This document shows, in pieces, positions 1 to 7,764 of a stretch of DNA of 42,323 nucleotides (positions are counted from its first letter, which is position 1; each line of letters begins with the position of its first letter). Source of the DNA: Pseudomonadota bacterium (GTDB taxonomy: Bacteria > Pseudomonadota > Gammaproteobacteria > Xanthomonadales > Xanthomonadaceae); contig JAUMYP010000016.1 in the NCBI GenBank assembly GCA_030528565.1, positions 1-42,323 of the forward strand. Reading direction: 5' to 3'. The notes under the pieces were generated by a model. It had not been told where the DNA came from. It was given only the letters and a program-made list of their open reading frames with translations, and made no database searches. The position numbers and the translations under genes were made by a program.

Positions 1-1334
1 CGGGCGATGACCCGAGCAACAACAGCGGCACGGCGACGGTGACGCCGACGGCGAAAGTGGAGTTGATTGTTACCAAGGTAGTGAACAATCCCTCTCCGAA
101 GATTGGCGAGAACGTTGAGTTCACCATTATGGTGACCAACAATGGGCCGTCGACCGCAGAAGCGGTGAAGCTTGAGGAGCTGATGCCTGATGGTTACAGC
201 TTGGTCAGCGCAACACCGGATACCGGTAGCTGGCTTGCTCCGTTCTGGACCATTGGCGACATGCTCAAGGGGCAAACGGTCAGCATGAAGGTGGTTGCTA
301 CCGTGTTGGCGGGGGGTAATTACGTCAACGTGGTGAAGGTGAGCACTTTGACCGGCAACCTCTCTGCAACCAGTGTGCTGGAGGCGGATGCACGGGTGAC
401 GCCGCAGCCTGCTGCCACACCGCAATTGGTAGTCGAGAAGCGTGGTTCGGTGAGCGAGGCGGAAGTGGGTGATGTGGTGCTCTACACCATCCGTATCCGT
501 AATACCAGCCAGGTTGCTGCTGCACTCCGGCCGGTGCTTGTTGACCGTCTGCCGGCAGGCTTCCTGTTGGTGGGTGAAACGGTTGCAGTTCGCGGTGCCA
601 ACCTGGTTGCATTGCAAGGTGCACCGGGGTCTGAGTTGCGGATGCAGTTGGATGCTATCCCTGCCGATACCGAAGTCATGGTGCAGTACCGTGTGCGCTT
701 GGGTGTTGGTGCCCAGCAGGGTGATGGTATCAACCGTGCGCACATGGAGTGTCCGGTAGCTCAGGCGGGTCTGGCTAGTTGCTCAAATGAGGATCAGTGG
801 CAGGTCAAACCGCGTGGTGGCGTGTTCTCCAACGAAGGCTGCGTGGTTGGTCAGATCTATGTGGATGCCAATGGCAACAGCGTGAAGGATCGCGAAGAGC
901 TGGGTATCCCGGGTGTACGCATGTACTTCCAGGATGGCACCTACATGATCAGTGACGTTGAAGGCAAGTACAGCTACTGTGGCCTGCGTCCGGTGACGCA
1001 TGTGCTGAAGGTGGACAGCAGTACGCTGCCGCGTGGCAGCCGCCTGATGACCAGCAGCAGCCGCAACGCTGGTGATGCCAACAGCCTGTTCATTGACCTC
1101 AAGGCTGGTGAGCTGCATCGAGCCGACTTCATTGAAGGCTCTGCCAGCAACGAAGTGCTTGAGCAGGTCAAGGCGCGCCGTGCCAATGGTGAAGTGCGCT
1201 CAGTGGAAAGCGAAGTGGGGCAGCCGGCTTTGAAGTTTGAAAGCAAGCCGGCGCCACAGGGCAATCCGCTGCAGCAGGGTACCGACTCGGCGAACCAGCT
1301 GATTGAGCGCGCTCGTCAAACAGGTGGGCAATGA
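1..1334 (+). CDS. DUF11-repeat surface/adhesin-like protein, 5' end outside window
   Basis: The reading frame is open from base 3 with no stop, so only the C-terminal part of the gene is present. The first residues (DPSNNSGTATV) look like the end of a preceding DUF11 repeat. Two further DUF11-type beta-sandwich repeats follow (about bases 57-360 and 424-770), marked by 'GENVEFTIMVTNNGPSTA' and 'GDVVLYTIRIRNTS'. A Cys-flanked SdrD-B/carboxypeptidase-regulatory-like domain (about 835-1110) carries 'GQIYVDANGNSVKD' and 'SDVEGKYSYCGL'. The C-terminus is polar and low in complexity. Proteins of this build are large, secreted or surface-attached and often lie with outer-membrane partners. No anchor or barrel is visible here. 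Its precise role is unknown; adhesion or surface structure is inferred from architecture only. Confidence 0.85.
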   Translation, partial: GDDPSNNSGTATVTPTAKVELIVTKVVNNPSPKIGENVEFTIMVTNNGPSTAEAVKLEELMPDGYSLVSATPDTGSWLAPFWTIGDMLKGQTVSMKVVATVLAGGNYVNVVKVSTLTGNLSATSVLEADARVTPQPAATPQLVVEKRGSVSEAEVGDVVLYTIRIRNTSQVAAALRPVLVDRLPAGFLLVGETVAVRGANLVALQGAPGSELRMQLDAIPADTEVMVQYRVRLGVGAQQGDGINRAHMECPVAQAGLASCSNEDQWQVKPRGGVFSNEGCVVGQIYVDANGNSVKDREELGIPGVRMYFQDGTYMISDVEGKYSYCGLRPVTHVLKVDSSTLPRGSRLMTSSSRNAGDANSLFIDLKAGELHRADFIEGSASNEVLEQVKARRANGEVRSVESEVGQPALKFESKPAPQGNPLQQGTDSANQLIERARQTGGQ

Positions 1335-1361
1335 CGGAGAAGTTGCCTCACTAAACCGAAG

Positions 1362-1392
1362 AAAACCGGCCTGCAATGCAGGCCGGTTTTTT
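1362..1392. terminator. Intrinsic terminator after the DUF11 gene
   Basis: A perfect inverted repeat (AAAACCGGCCTGCA at 1362-1375 against 1377-1390) is followed by a T run, 28 bp after the stop codon. It reads well for the plus strand, and its A-rich left arm gives it the look of a bidirectional terminator that could also stop msrC transcripts coming from the right. Confidence 0.85.
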
Positions 1393-1446
1393 ATATTGTC
1401 TGCCGAGCTTTTGGGGGCAGCTACTATGTAGGCAAGTAGCTATTTA

Positions 1447-1466
1447 AGAGCCTTTGAACAGCCTCT
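1447..1466. repeat. Solo IS-end-like sequence abutting the msrC stop codon
   Basis: The 20-mer AGAGCCTTTGAACAGCCTCT matches the 20-mer at 40255-40274 at 18 of 20 positions. That 20-mer in turn is the exact reverse complement of the end of the IS5-family remnant at 29252. On the minus strand the match begins directly at the msrC stop codon. No transposase sequence lies next to it, so it is read as a scar or solo end. Confidence 0.5.
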
Positions 1467-1947
1467 AAGACAGCGACTGCACAAATACCTCGGCAATCGC
1501 TTCAAGGCCATTTTGGTCGTCACTATCGAAGCGTGCGGGTAGTGGGCTGTCGATATCCAGTACGCCAATTAATTCGCCGTTTTTTACCAGCGGGATGACG
1601 ATTTCCGAGCGCGAAGCGGCATCGCAGGCGATATGGCCGGGGAACGCATGGACATCCTCCACGCGTTGGGTTTGGCGCTGGCGGGCTGCCGCGCCACAGA
1701 CGCCTTTGTCCAGCGGAATGCGCACACAGGCCGGTAAGCCTTGAAACGGGCCAACCACCAGCTCCTGGCCGTCAAAGAAGTAGAACCCGGCCCAGTTGAG
1801 GTCGGGCAGGCTGTTGAACAGCAAGGCGGAGAGATTGGCGGCATTGGCGATGCGGTCGTGCTCGCCATGCATAAGGTTCTGGCAGGCCAGCAAAAGCTGG
1901 GCGTATTGGGCAGGCTTGTCGCCTTCGAGAGAGATGGGATTAAACAT
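1465..1947 (-). CDS. msrC: Free methionine-(R)-sulfoxide reductase (GAF domain)
   Basis: This 160-residue single GAF-domain protein should reduce free L-methionine-(R)-sulfoxide in the cytoplasm, using thioredoxin for recycling. The family signature is intact: 'NWAGFYFFDGQELVVGPFQG' near residues 51-70, 'PACVRIP' with Cys74, 'KGVCG' with Cys84 and 'FPGHIACD' with Cys108, followed by 'SRSEIVIPL' and 'GVLDIDSP'. The three cysteines keep the spacing of E. coli Cys84/94/118 shifted by ten residues. Length is normal. It is divergent from bioD with only 31 bp between start codons. The stop codon (TAG) runs straight into an IS-end-like sequence. Confidence 0.93.
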   Translation of the reverse strand: MFNPISLEGDKPAQYAQLLLACQNLMHGEHDRIANAANLSALLFNSLPDLNWAGFYFFDGQELVVGPFQGLPACVRIPLDKGVCGAAARQRQTQRVEDVHAFPGHIACDAASRSEIVIPLVKNGELIGVLDIDSPLPARFDSDDQNGLEAIAEVFVQSLS

Positions 1948-1966
1948 CTGCCAAGTGTAAAGCGCA

Positions 1967-1972
1967 GATAAT
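1967..1972 (+). promoter_or_regulatory. Probable -10 box of a leaderless bioD transcript
   Basis: GATAAT lies six bases before the bioD ATG, which places the expected transcription start on or next to the A of the start codon. No Shine-Dalgarno sequence is visible and no convincing -35 was found 16-18 bp upstream. Confidence 0.4.
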
Positions 1973-1978
1973 GCCCGG

Positions 1979-2614
1979 ATGAAGAAATTGCCTGCTGACC
2001 TCTATATCACCGGCACCGATACCGGTATCGGTAAAACATTTGTGACCTGTGCCCTGCTGCGGCAAGCGGCGGAAGCCGGGCAGCGGTTAGTGGGCATGAA
2101 GCCGGTTGCCAGTGGCTGTCTTGAAACGGGCGAAGGTTGGCGCAGTGAGGATGCGCTGGCCTTGCAGCAAGCTGACGGTTTGGATGTTGCGTATGGGCTG
2201 CGCAATCCTTATGCCTTGCTTTTGCCTGCTGCGCCGGAAATCGCGGCCGCCGAGGCCGGCGTGGACATTGCGCTGGCGCCGCTACTGGATGCCCATGCGC
2301 ATTTGCGCGCCGGGCATGAAGGCGTGCTTGTCGAGGGCGTGGGCGGCTGGGCGGCGCCGTTGAGCCACACGCTTGAGCAGGCCGATTTGGTGCGTGCGCT
2401 GGATATTCCGGTATTGATGGTGGTAGGGCTGCGGCTGGGCTGCGTGCATCAGGCCAGGGTCACGCAACGGGCGATTGTGGCCGATGGCTGTCGTTTTGCG
2501 GGCTGGATTGCCAATCCGGTTGAGCCTGCAATGCTGCGGCAGGCCGAGAACATGGCCATTTTGAGCCGCGTACTGGGCGCGCCGCCCTTGCAAATCATGC
2601 CCAGGCAGGCATAA
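1979..2614 (+). CDS. bioD: Dethiobiotin synthetase
   Basis: BioD closes the ureido ring of 7,8-diaminopelargonate with CO2 and ATP, the penultimate step of biotin synthesis. The 211-residue protein has the variant Walker A 'GTDTGIGKT' at residues 12-20, 'GMKPVASGC' (substrate-binding Lys) near 39-47 and 'VEGVGGWAAPL' in the middle. Length is normal for the family. It is not in a bio operon here. It is divergent from msrC, and a GATAAT only 6 bp before the ATG suggests a leaderless message. A lipoprotein gene follows after 35 bp with its own Shine-Dalgarno. Confidence 0.95.
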   Translation: MKKLPADLYITGTDTGIGKTFVTCALLRQAAEAGQRLVGMKPVASGCLETGEGWRSEDALALQQADGLDVAYGLRNPYALLLPAAPEIAAAEAGVDIALAPLLDAHAHLRAGHEGVLVEGVGGWAAPLSHTLEQADLVRALDIPVLMVVGLRLGCVHQARVTQRAIVADGCRFAGWIANPVEPAMLRQAENMAILSRVLGAPPLQIMPRQA

Positions 2615-2649
2615 ATAACCATACGGTTTCCAAACTTGGGAGAGATTTG

Positions 2650-3063
2650 ATGCGTCTTTTCAAATGGGTTTTTATTGCCTTGTTTGCCATGACTTTGCTG
2701 GCGGCTTGCGGAAAGAAGTCTCCGGAAGATGTGGCGCGTGCATTTGTGGAAAAAAGCTATGCCGGAGATGCGGATGCCGTCATCGCCATGCTGCATGTTT
2801 CCGAGAAGGCGGCGGCCAAACCGGGCGAGAAGGAGCTGATGACAGGCAAATTGCGCGCCATGGTGGCCGAGCATAAGGCTGAAGCCGAGGAGCGTGGCGG
2901 GGTGGACAAAATCACTACCGAAGGCGCGGAGGCGCATCCGGGCGATGGCAAGCGTGCCTCGGTCAAGGTCACTGTGCACTTCAAGCAAGGCACCAGTACC
3001 CAGGAGCGCGTCGAACTGGTGGAGACCGATAAAGGCTGGCGTGTCCGGATGGGCATGTTCTGA
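2650..3063 (+). CDS. DUF4878-like lipoprotein
   Basis: A 137-residue exported lipoprotein of unknown function. The ATG at 2650 is preferred over an in-frame TTG three bases upstream because GGGAGA (2638-2643) sits six bases before it. Residues 1-20 form a signal peptide ending in the lipobox LAAC, with Cys20 as the lipidation site. The rest ('SPEDVARAFVEKSYAGDADAV', 'KASVKVTVHF...TQERVELVETDKGWRV') has the NTF2-like fold pattern of the DUF4878/DUF4864 group. The residue after Cys is Gly, so outer-membrane sorting is likely. It is probably co-transcribed with the next gene, which starts 11 bp later. Confidence 0.75.
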   Translation: MRLFKWVFIALFAMTLLAACGKKSPEDVARAFVEKSYAGDADAVIAMLHVSEKAAAKPGEKELMTGKLRAMVAEHKAEAEERGGVDKITTEGAEAHPGDGKRASVKVTVHFKQGTSTQERVELVETDKGWRVRMGMF

Positions 3064-3074
3064 CGCCGCATCCC

Positions 3075-3707
3075 GTGTCCCGTCCTGCCTGTTACTGGCT
3101 GGCTGTGGCGCTGGTTGCAGGGCTGCTCGCTACCCTGGGTTGGGGCTATCGCTCGCACCAACTGCGCCGTCCTGCAGCGGCGCTGCCCGCTGCGCAGTGG
3201 CTTGAAGCGGGGGATTGGGTATTCCGCAGCGGCACAAGCCGGGAAAGCCTGCTTATCCGCCAGTTGAGCAACAGCCGCTATTCGCATATCGGCATGGTGG
3301 TGGAAACCTCACCCGAAGTGTGGATTGTCCATGCCACGACGGATGATGACCCGGCGCGTCCGAATCAAGTCTTGCTAAGTACCCTGGCCGAGTTTGCTGC
3401 GGCTGAACACGCCGAAGCCATTGCCGTGGCGCGGCCAAAGTTTTTGAGCCGCGAGCAGCGTGCCGAAACTGCCCGCCATGTACGCCAGCGTGTGGGTGAG
3501 CGTTTTGTGCTGGCATCACGCAACAAGCCGCATCGTTATTGCACTACCTTGCTACGCGATGCCATCCGCACCCAGCAGGCAGATTTCGAGCTGCCCTGGC
3601 AGCGACTGGATATTGCCCTGTTCCGGGGGGAATACCTGATGCCGCAGCGTTTTGCCGAAGCGGATATCCATTGGCTATTTGGCGCGGCCAAGCCGGGCAG
3701 CCAATAA
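3075..3707 (+). CDS. YiiX/YebB-like NlpC/P60-family cysteine hydrolase
   Basis: A 210-residue protein with one N-terminal membrane segment (residues 7-24) and a periplasmic permuted NlpC/P60 (YiiX/YebB) domain. The order is 'GDWVFRSG' (46-53), 'SRYSHIGMV' with the candidate catalytic His71, 'VHATTDDDP' and 'YCTTLLRDA' with the candidate nucleophile Cys156. His before Cys is the permuted arrangement of this family. The start is GTG at 3075; an upstream ATG is not available. Substrates are unknown; a peptidase or amidase acting on envelope material is an inference from the fold. Confidence 0.8.
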   Translation: MSRPACYWLAVALVAGLLATLGWGYRSHQLRRPAAALPAAQWLEAGDWVFRSGTSRESLLIRQLSNSRYSHIGMVVETSPEVWIVHATTDDDPARPNQVLLSTLAEFAAAEHAEAIAVARPKFLSREQRAETARHVRQRVGERFVLASRNKPHRYCTTLLRDAIRTQQADFELPWQRLDIALFRGEYLMPQRFAEADIHWLFGAAKPGSQ

Positions 3708-3708
3708 A

Positions 3709-3736
3709 AAACCCGGCAACCGCAGTTGCCGGGTTT
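3709..3736. terminator. Bidirectional terminator between convergent genes
   Basis: AAACCCGGCAAC (3709-3720) pairs perfectly with 3725-3736 around a CGCA loop. An A run on the left and a T run on the right let it serve both the YiiX-like gene and the phasin gene. Confidence 0.85.
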
Positions 3737-3757
3737 GCAGGCTGTTTGCAGCCAGAA

Positions 3758-4165
3758 TCAGGCAGCGCGCGCCTTTTTGGCGGCAGCTTTCACGGCCTTT
3801 TCGCCTTCAGCCTGCACCTTGGCCACGACCTGCTCCACTTCGCCCTTGGCGATTTGCGCGATGGCTTCGTTGGTCTTGAGAGTGCTGTCGTAGATTTCCT
3901 GGCTGGTGGCGATAGCGCGCTCGGCGTTTTCGCGGGCCACTTGCACGCCAGCAGGGACGGCATCACGCAGGCCGTTGAAGTCACGGGTTTCCACCAGCTG
4001 CCCCCAGTAGGCAAAGGTGGCATTGGCGCTTTCTTCCAGTGCGGCAAGTTGCAGGCCGAACACCTTTTCGGCGTTTTCAAGCGCCAGGCGATTGATGCGC
4101 GCAGCGGTGTCGGCAAACTGGCGGGTTGCGGCGACGAATTGTTCGTTGAATTGCGGCTGATACAT
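3758..4165 (-). CDS. Phasin family protein
   Basis: A 135-residue phasin, an amphipathic helical protein that coats polyhydroxyalkanoate granules. The start chosen is the ATG at 4165 ('MYQPQFNEQF') because GAGG lies about eight bases upstream. The body is helical with 'RINRLALENAEKVFGLQLAA' and 'YWGQLVETRDFNGL', typical of the short phasin family. The C-terminus is a Lys/Ala-rich tail (KAVKAAAKKARAA), common in histone-like or granule-binding phasins. No PHA synthase is in the window. A TTGCA-C-TGCAA palindrome overlapping the promoter suggests control by a PhaR-like repressor. Confidence 0.85.
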   Translation of the reverse strand: MYQPQFNEQFVAATRQFADTAARINRLALENAEKVFGLQLAALEESANATFAYWGQLVETRDFNGLRDAVPAGVQVARENAERAIATSQEIYDSTLKTNEAIAQIAKGEVEQVVAKVQAEGEKAVKAAAKKARAA

Positions 4166-4222
4166 GGTGATTGTCCTCGGTTGGGTCATGAAGAAACCGG
4201 GGATTCCCGATTTGTGCGATGC

Positions 4223-4251
4223 AGCATAGCGCAGATGATTTTGCACTGCAA
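4223..4251 (-). promoter_or_regulatory. Phasin promoter with overlapping PhaR-like operator
   Basis: On the minus strand TTGCAG (4246-4251) and TATGCT (4223-4228) are exactly 17 bp apart. The palindrome TTGCACTGCAA (4241-4251) covers the -35. TGCA-rich palindromes of this kind are known binding sites of PhaR-type regulators in front of phasin genes. The regulator is not in the window. Confidence 0.55.
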
Positions 4252-4279
4252 CAATTCGGTTTTGCCTGTTTTCGTATGT

Positions 4280-4636
4280 TCAGCTGCCGCTATAACGGCT
4301 GCCAGCGGTACAGGTTTCATGCACGACTACCGCAGACAGCAGGGGCACCGAGGGCTTCAGCCGTTCCCAAATCCATTGCGCCAGTCGCTCGCTGGTCGGG
4401 TTTTCCAGACCCTCGATATCGTTGAGGTAATGGTGGTCAAGTTGTTCGTACAACGGCTTGAAGGCGGCCTTCAGGTCGGCAAAGTCCATCACCCAGCCCA
4501 GCTGCGGGTCGATGGGGCCGCTGACATGCAGCTCCACGCGGAACGAATGTCCATGCAGGCGCGCGCATTTGTGGCCTTCCGGCACGTTCGGCAGGCGGTG
4601 GGCGGCTTCCAGAGTGAAAATCTTGAAAATGTCCAT
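4280..4636 (-). CDS. queD: 6-carboxy-5,6,7,8-tetrahydropterin synthase (QueD)
   Basis: QueD converts dihydroneopterin triphosphate to 6-carboxytetrahydropterin, the second step of 7-deazaguanine (queuosine) synthesis. The 118-residue protein keeps the zinc ligands His13, His28 and His30, the catalytic Cys24 in 'KCARLHGHS', the 'LDHHYLND' motif (66-73), '[12 protein letters not shown]' (79-90) and the pterin-anchoring Glu107 in 'VHETCT'. Length matches the bacterial PTPS family. It is a single gene here, between the phasin and a tRNA gene whose product is not itself a queuosine substrate. Confidence 0.93.
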   Translation of the reverse strand: MDIFKIFTLEAAHRLPNVPEGHKCARLHGHSFRVELHVSGPIDPQLGWVMDFADLKAAFKPLYEQLDHHYLNDIEGLENPTSERLAQWIWERLKPSVPLLSAVVVHETCTAGSRYSGS

Positions 4637-4659
4637 GACATTTCCTTGAGGCTAAATAC

Positions 4660-4683
4660 AAAAACGCCCGCATCAATGCGGGC
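4660..4683 (-). terminator. Terminator of tRNA-Met
   Basis: GCCCGCAT at 4666-4673 pairs with 4676-4683. Read on the minus strand the hairpin is followed by GTTTTTG, about 28 bp beyond the end of the tRNA. Confidence 0.7.
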
Positions 4684-4710
4684 AATGATAGTGAAAGATG
4701 CTACTGAAAG

Positions 4711-4787
4711 TGGTGGCTATGGGTGGAATCGAACCACCGACCTCGGGATTATGAGTCTCGCGCTCTAACCGTCTGAGCTACATAGCC
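4711..4787 (-). tRNA. tRNA-Met (CAU), CCA encoded
   Basis: The minus strand folds into a full cloverleaf: acceptor GGCTATG/CATAGCC, D arm GCTC/GAGC, anticodon loop CTCATAA, T arm GGTGG-TTCGATT-CCACC, discriminator A and an encoded CCA. The overall sequence resembles elongator tRNA-Met rather than initiator (the first base pair is G-C). The anticodon stem CGAGA/TCCCG contains one A-C mismatch (29:41). The CAU anticodon also fits tRNA-Ile2, but the body looks like Met. Confidence 0.92.
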
Positions 4788-4974
4788 GTGGATTTGTCCG
4801 CACTGGGCGGAGAGCAGGGGATTTTCCATTGTCCGTGTGTGGATGTCAATGGTTGCGGGAAGATTTTTTGCGCTGTTGCGGGAAGTGCCGCATCTGGGCT
4901 TGCCGTGTTGGTCTGTGCATGGCAAATTCAGGGCTAGCGGGGTTTGGCCCCAAACATTTTCAGGAGTCCGTGTC

Positions 4975-5553
4975 GTGATTGATCCGGACGGTTATCGCCC
5001 CAATGTGGGCATTGTGCTGATGCACCCGGATGGCCGGGTGTTCTGGGCGCGCAGGATACGCCGGGACGGGTGGCAGTTCCCGCAGGGCGGGATGAACTCT
5101 GACGAAACGCCGTTGGAGGCGATGTACCGTGAGCTGCGTGAGGAAACCGGGCTGTTGCCCGAGCATGTCGAGGTCTTGGGGGCGACTCCTGGCTGGTTGC
5201 GCTACCGGTTGCCAGCGCGTGCGGTGCGCAGTCGTGACCGCCTGGTATGCATCGGCCAGAAGCAGGTGTGGTTCTTGCTGCAGATGAAGGGCAGTGAGGG
5301 CGATGTGCGGCTGGATTTGACCGAGCAGCCCGAGTTTGACCATTGGCGCTGGGTGGATTTCTGGTATCCGGTGGAGAATGTGGTGGTGTTCAAGCGCAAT
5401 GTGTATTCACGTGCGTTGCAGCATTTCGCGCCATTGGCGCGCGGGGTGGTCGGGCAGGGCGTGATTCCGCCGCCGAGTGCCGAGGTGCGCAGTCTCGGTG
5501 CCCGGCGCAGCCAGTACCGGCGCATTATCGTGCCCGGCAGGCGCGGAGGTTAG
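4975..5553 (+). CDS. rppH: RNA pyrophosphohydrolase (Nudix)
   Basis: RppH removes pyrophosphate from the 5' triphosphate end of mRNA and so starts RNase E-dependent decay. The GTG at 4975 is chosen as start because CAGGAG (4961-4966) lies eight bases upstream and the product then begins '[14 protein letters not shown]', as in other RppH proteins. The frame stays open upstream to 4837, without homology. The 192-residue product carries the Nudix box at residues 38-60, with Glu53, Glu56 and Glu57 for metal binding. The C-terminal tail beyond the Nudix fold is basic. Its stop codon overlaps that of the convergent DUF4126 gene. Confidence 0.95.
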   Translation: MIDPDGYRPNVGIVLMHPDGRVFWARRIRRDGWQFPQGGMNSDETPLEAMYRELREETGLLPEHVEVLGATPGWLRYRLPARAVRSRDRLVCIGQKQVWFLLQMKGSEGDVRLDLTEQPEFDHWRWVDFWYPVENVVVFKRNVYSRALQHFAPLARGVVGQGVIPPPSAEVRSLGARRSQYRRIIVPGRRGG

Positions 5554-6167
5554 CCCGGGCTTGGCGGTGGCGGACTGGCGGTTTTGGCCTTTAGCCAGCG
5601 CAGGCCGCGCAGGGTCTTGCGCGCCAGCCACCAAAGGATGAAGGCAAAGCCCAGGCTGACGATGAGCACGATGACCAGGGCCACCCAGGGGTTGAAGATG
5701 GCAAGCGCGAGTGAGCCTGTGGTGAGGATGTCCTCGCCAAGCGAGGCCGTCCAGTTGCTGGCTGGCTCGGGCGAGGTGTTGATGATGGCGCGCGAGCCGG
5801 TTTTCAGGAAGTGACTGGTAAGCGTCACCCCGGCACCTGCGGCCAGCATGCCTGCCCCCAGGTCGCCATCGGGGGAAATGGCCGCAGCGGCGAGGAAGGC
5901 GCCAGCGGGAATGCGCGCCAGGGTTTGCAGCAAATCCCAGATGCTGTCCACGCCGGGGATTTTATCGGCGAAAAATTCCACCAGTGCCAGTACGCCGGAA
6001 ATGCCCAGCACCCAGGGGGATTGGGTCACGGTGAGCGCATCGGGCAATTCCACCCAGCCCATCGTGCCGGCAATGCCGACCCCGAATACGGTCAGATAGA
6101 CGCGAATCCCGGCCAGCCAGGCCAAGAGCACGCCAGCGGCAAAAATATGCGCGGATGACACATCCAT
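5550..6167 (-). CDS. DUF4126 family membrane protein
   Basis: A 205-residue inner-membrane protein of unknown function. The ATG at 6167 ('MDVSSAHIF') is preferred because GGGAG lies seven bases upstream; an in-frame start at 6203 lacks support. It contains five or six hydrophobic helices, with '[21 protein letters not shown]' near the start, '[20 protein letters not shown]' in the first third, which is characteristic of DUF4126, and a C-terminal helix '[20 protein letters not shown]'. A proline-rich tail ends the protein. Its TAA and the rppH TAG share the bases TTAG at 5550-5553. Confidence 0.82.
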   Translation of the reverse strand: MDVSSAHIFAAGVLLAWLAGIRVYLTVFGVGIAGTMGWVELPDALTVTQSPWVLGISGVLALVEFFADKIPGVDSIWDLLQTLARIPAGAFLAAAAISPDGDLGAGMLAAGAGVTLTSHFLKTGSRAIINTSPEPASNWTASLGEDILTTGSLALAIFNPWVALVIVLIVSLGFAFILWWLARKTLRGLRWLKAKTASPPPPSPG

Positions 6168-6259
6168 GATGTACTCCCAAGTCAGGGCGATGTCTGTGCG
6201 CACTATAGCCGGATTCTGCCGGGCTTGAACCTGTGGCCTGCAAGCCCCATGCTTTGTGC

Positions 6260-6637
6260 ATGGAAAACCACAGCCTTGACCAGAATGCGCCCGGCTATCA
6301 ACAGCTTGAAGCGCCCCTCAACTTTACCCAGGCGGCTGCCAGCAAGGTGCGCGAGCTGATTGCTGAAGAAGGCAATCAGGCGCTGAAGCTGCGCGTCTAT
6401 ATCCAGGGCGGTGGCTGTTCGGGTTTCCAGTATGGCTTTGAGTTTGATGAAAACCAGGCCGAGGATGATTTGGCCGTAGTCACCGATGGCGTGGTGTTGC
6501 TGGTTGACCCTCTCAGCCTGCAATACTTGATGGGGGCGACGGTGGATTACACCGAGTCGCTGCATGGGGCGCAGTTTTCCATCCGCAATCCCAATGCCAA
6601 GACCACCTGCGGTTGCGGCTCATCATTTACGGTGTGA
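6260..6637 (+). CDS. erpA: Iron-sulfur cluster insertion protein ErpA
   Basis: ErpA is an A-type carrier that delivers Fe-S clusters to apo-enzymes such as IspG/IspH. The 125-residue product from the ATG at 6260 has the A-type domain '[20 protein letters not shown]', followed by the three cluster cysteines in '[11 protein letters not shown]' and 'TTCGCGSSF' at the C-terminus. An in-frame non-ATG start at 6233 would add nine residues and is less likely. There is no clear Shine-Dalgarno. rsgA follows with overlapping codons, so the two are probably co-translated. Confidence 0.93.
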   Translation: MENHSLDQNAPGYQQLEAPLNFTQAAASKVRELIAEEGNQALKLRVYIQGGGCSGFQYGFEFDENQAEDDLAVVTDGVVLLVDPLSLQYLMGATVDYTESLHGAQFSIRNPNAKTTCGCGSSFTV

Positions 6638-7710
6638 AGCAGGCTGCCCGCCCCAATCAGGCTCGTTTGACGGCGATTGGCTGGCCGCTGTCGTTGCCTG
6701 AGGATTGGCAGGGGGTATGTGCGGCGCACCCTGCGGCGCGTCCGGCGCGGGTGATTGAGCAGCACCGTTCCGGCTATGTGGTGGCCGAACATGCTGCGGA
6801 TGCACAAACCGTGGAGTCGTTGCCGGAATGGGCCAGGCCGCGTTGCGACCCGGCCAGCCGGGCGGCAGTGGGTGATTGGGTGCTGATTGAGGACAGCGCA
6901 GAAAAGCCGCGCATCGTGGCCTTGCTGCCGCGCTGGAGCATCATCAAGCGGGCGGCTGCGGGCGAGCATTACAAGCAGCAGCTGATTGCTGCCAATGTCG
7001 ATACCGCCTTCGTGGTGACCGGGCTGGATGCGGATTTCAACCCGCGCCGCATCGAGCGTTATCTGTTGTTGCTGAAGGGTGGCGGGGTTGAGCCTGTCGT
7101 GGTGCTGACCAAGCAGGATATTGCTGTGGATGCAGCGGCGGCGCGCGAGGCGCTGGCGGCATTGGCCGCGCAAGATATTGCCGTGTGCAGCGTCAATGCC
7201 TGCGCTGCGGCCAGCGTGGCGGTGCTGGCGCCGTGGCTGACGGCGGGGCGTACCGTGGTACTGGTCGGCTCATCCGGTGCGGGCAAATCCACCCTGACCA
7301 ATACCCTGCTGGGCGAGCAGCGGATGCGTACCGGCGCGGTGCGTGCGCATGATGCCCGTGGACGGCATACCACCACTTACCGGGCGCTGCTGGCCTTGCC
7401 GGGCGGCGCCTGCCTGATTGATACGCCGGGGATGCGCGAGTTGAAGCCCACCGGCGAGGAACAACTGGATGCCGCCGCGTTTGCCGATATTGCCGAGCTG
7501 GCCGGGCAATGCCGGTTCCGCGACTGCCGCCATGACCGGGAGCCTGGCTGCGCCTTGCAGGCGGCGGTGGCGTGCGGGGAACTGGAGCAGTCGCGTTTTG
7601 CCAATTATCTGAAGTTGCGCGATGAGCTGGCAGTGGCGGCGGATACCCTGGCGCAGCGTCAGGCCGAGAATGCGGCAGGCGGACGCGGACGCAGGCGTTT
7701 TCGGCGCTGA
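6634..7710 (+). CDS. rsgA: Small ribosomal subunit biogenesis GTPase RsgA
   Basis: RsgA is a circularly permuted GTPase that checks late 30S assembly. The GTG at 6634 overlaps the erpA TGA as GTGA and gives 358 residues; a TTG at 6613 would add seven. An OB-fold is at the N-terminus. The G motifs occur in permuted order: G4 'TKQD' near residue 160, G1 'GSSGAGKST' near 212-220 and G3 'DTPG' further on. A zinc knuckle is formed by '[14 protein letters not shown]'. The C-terminus is Arg-rich ([10 protein letters not shown]). Length and domain order are typical. Confidence 0.94.
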   Translation: MKQAARPNQARLTAIGWPLSLPEDWQGVCAAHPAARPARVIEQHRSGYVVAEHAADAQTVESLPEWARPRCDPASRAAVGDWVLIEDSAEKPRIVALLPRWSIIKRAAAGEHYKQQLIAANVDTAFVVTGLDADFNPRRIERYLLLLKGGGVEPVVVLTKQDIAVDAAAAREALAALAAQDIAVCSVNACAAASVAVLAPWLTAGRTVVLVGSSGAGKSTLTNTLLGEQRMRTGAVRAHDARGRHTTTYRALLALPGGACLIDTPGMRELKPTGEEQLDAAAFADIAELAGQCRFRDCRHDREPGCALQAAVACGELEQSRFANYLKLRDELAVAADTLAQRQAENAAGGRGRRRFRR

Positions 7711-7764
7711 TGCGGCGGATAAGACTTGGGCGTGCCGTGGCACGCCCGAAGGTATGGACAAGGT

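Noticed and set aside
7728-7747. Inverted repeat GGGCGTGCC/GGCACGCCC between rsgA and the SPOR gene as a terminator
   Set aside because: The spacer is two bases and no T run follows on either strand. It may still form a hairpin but is not a typical intrinsic terminator.
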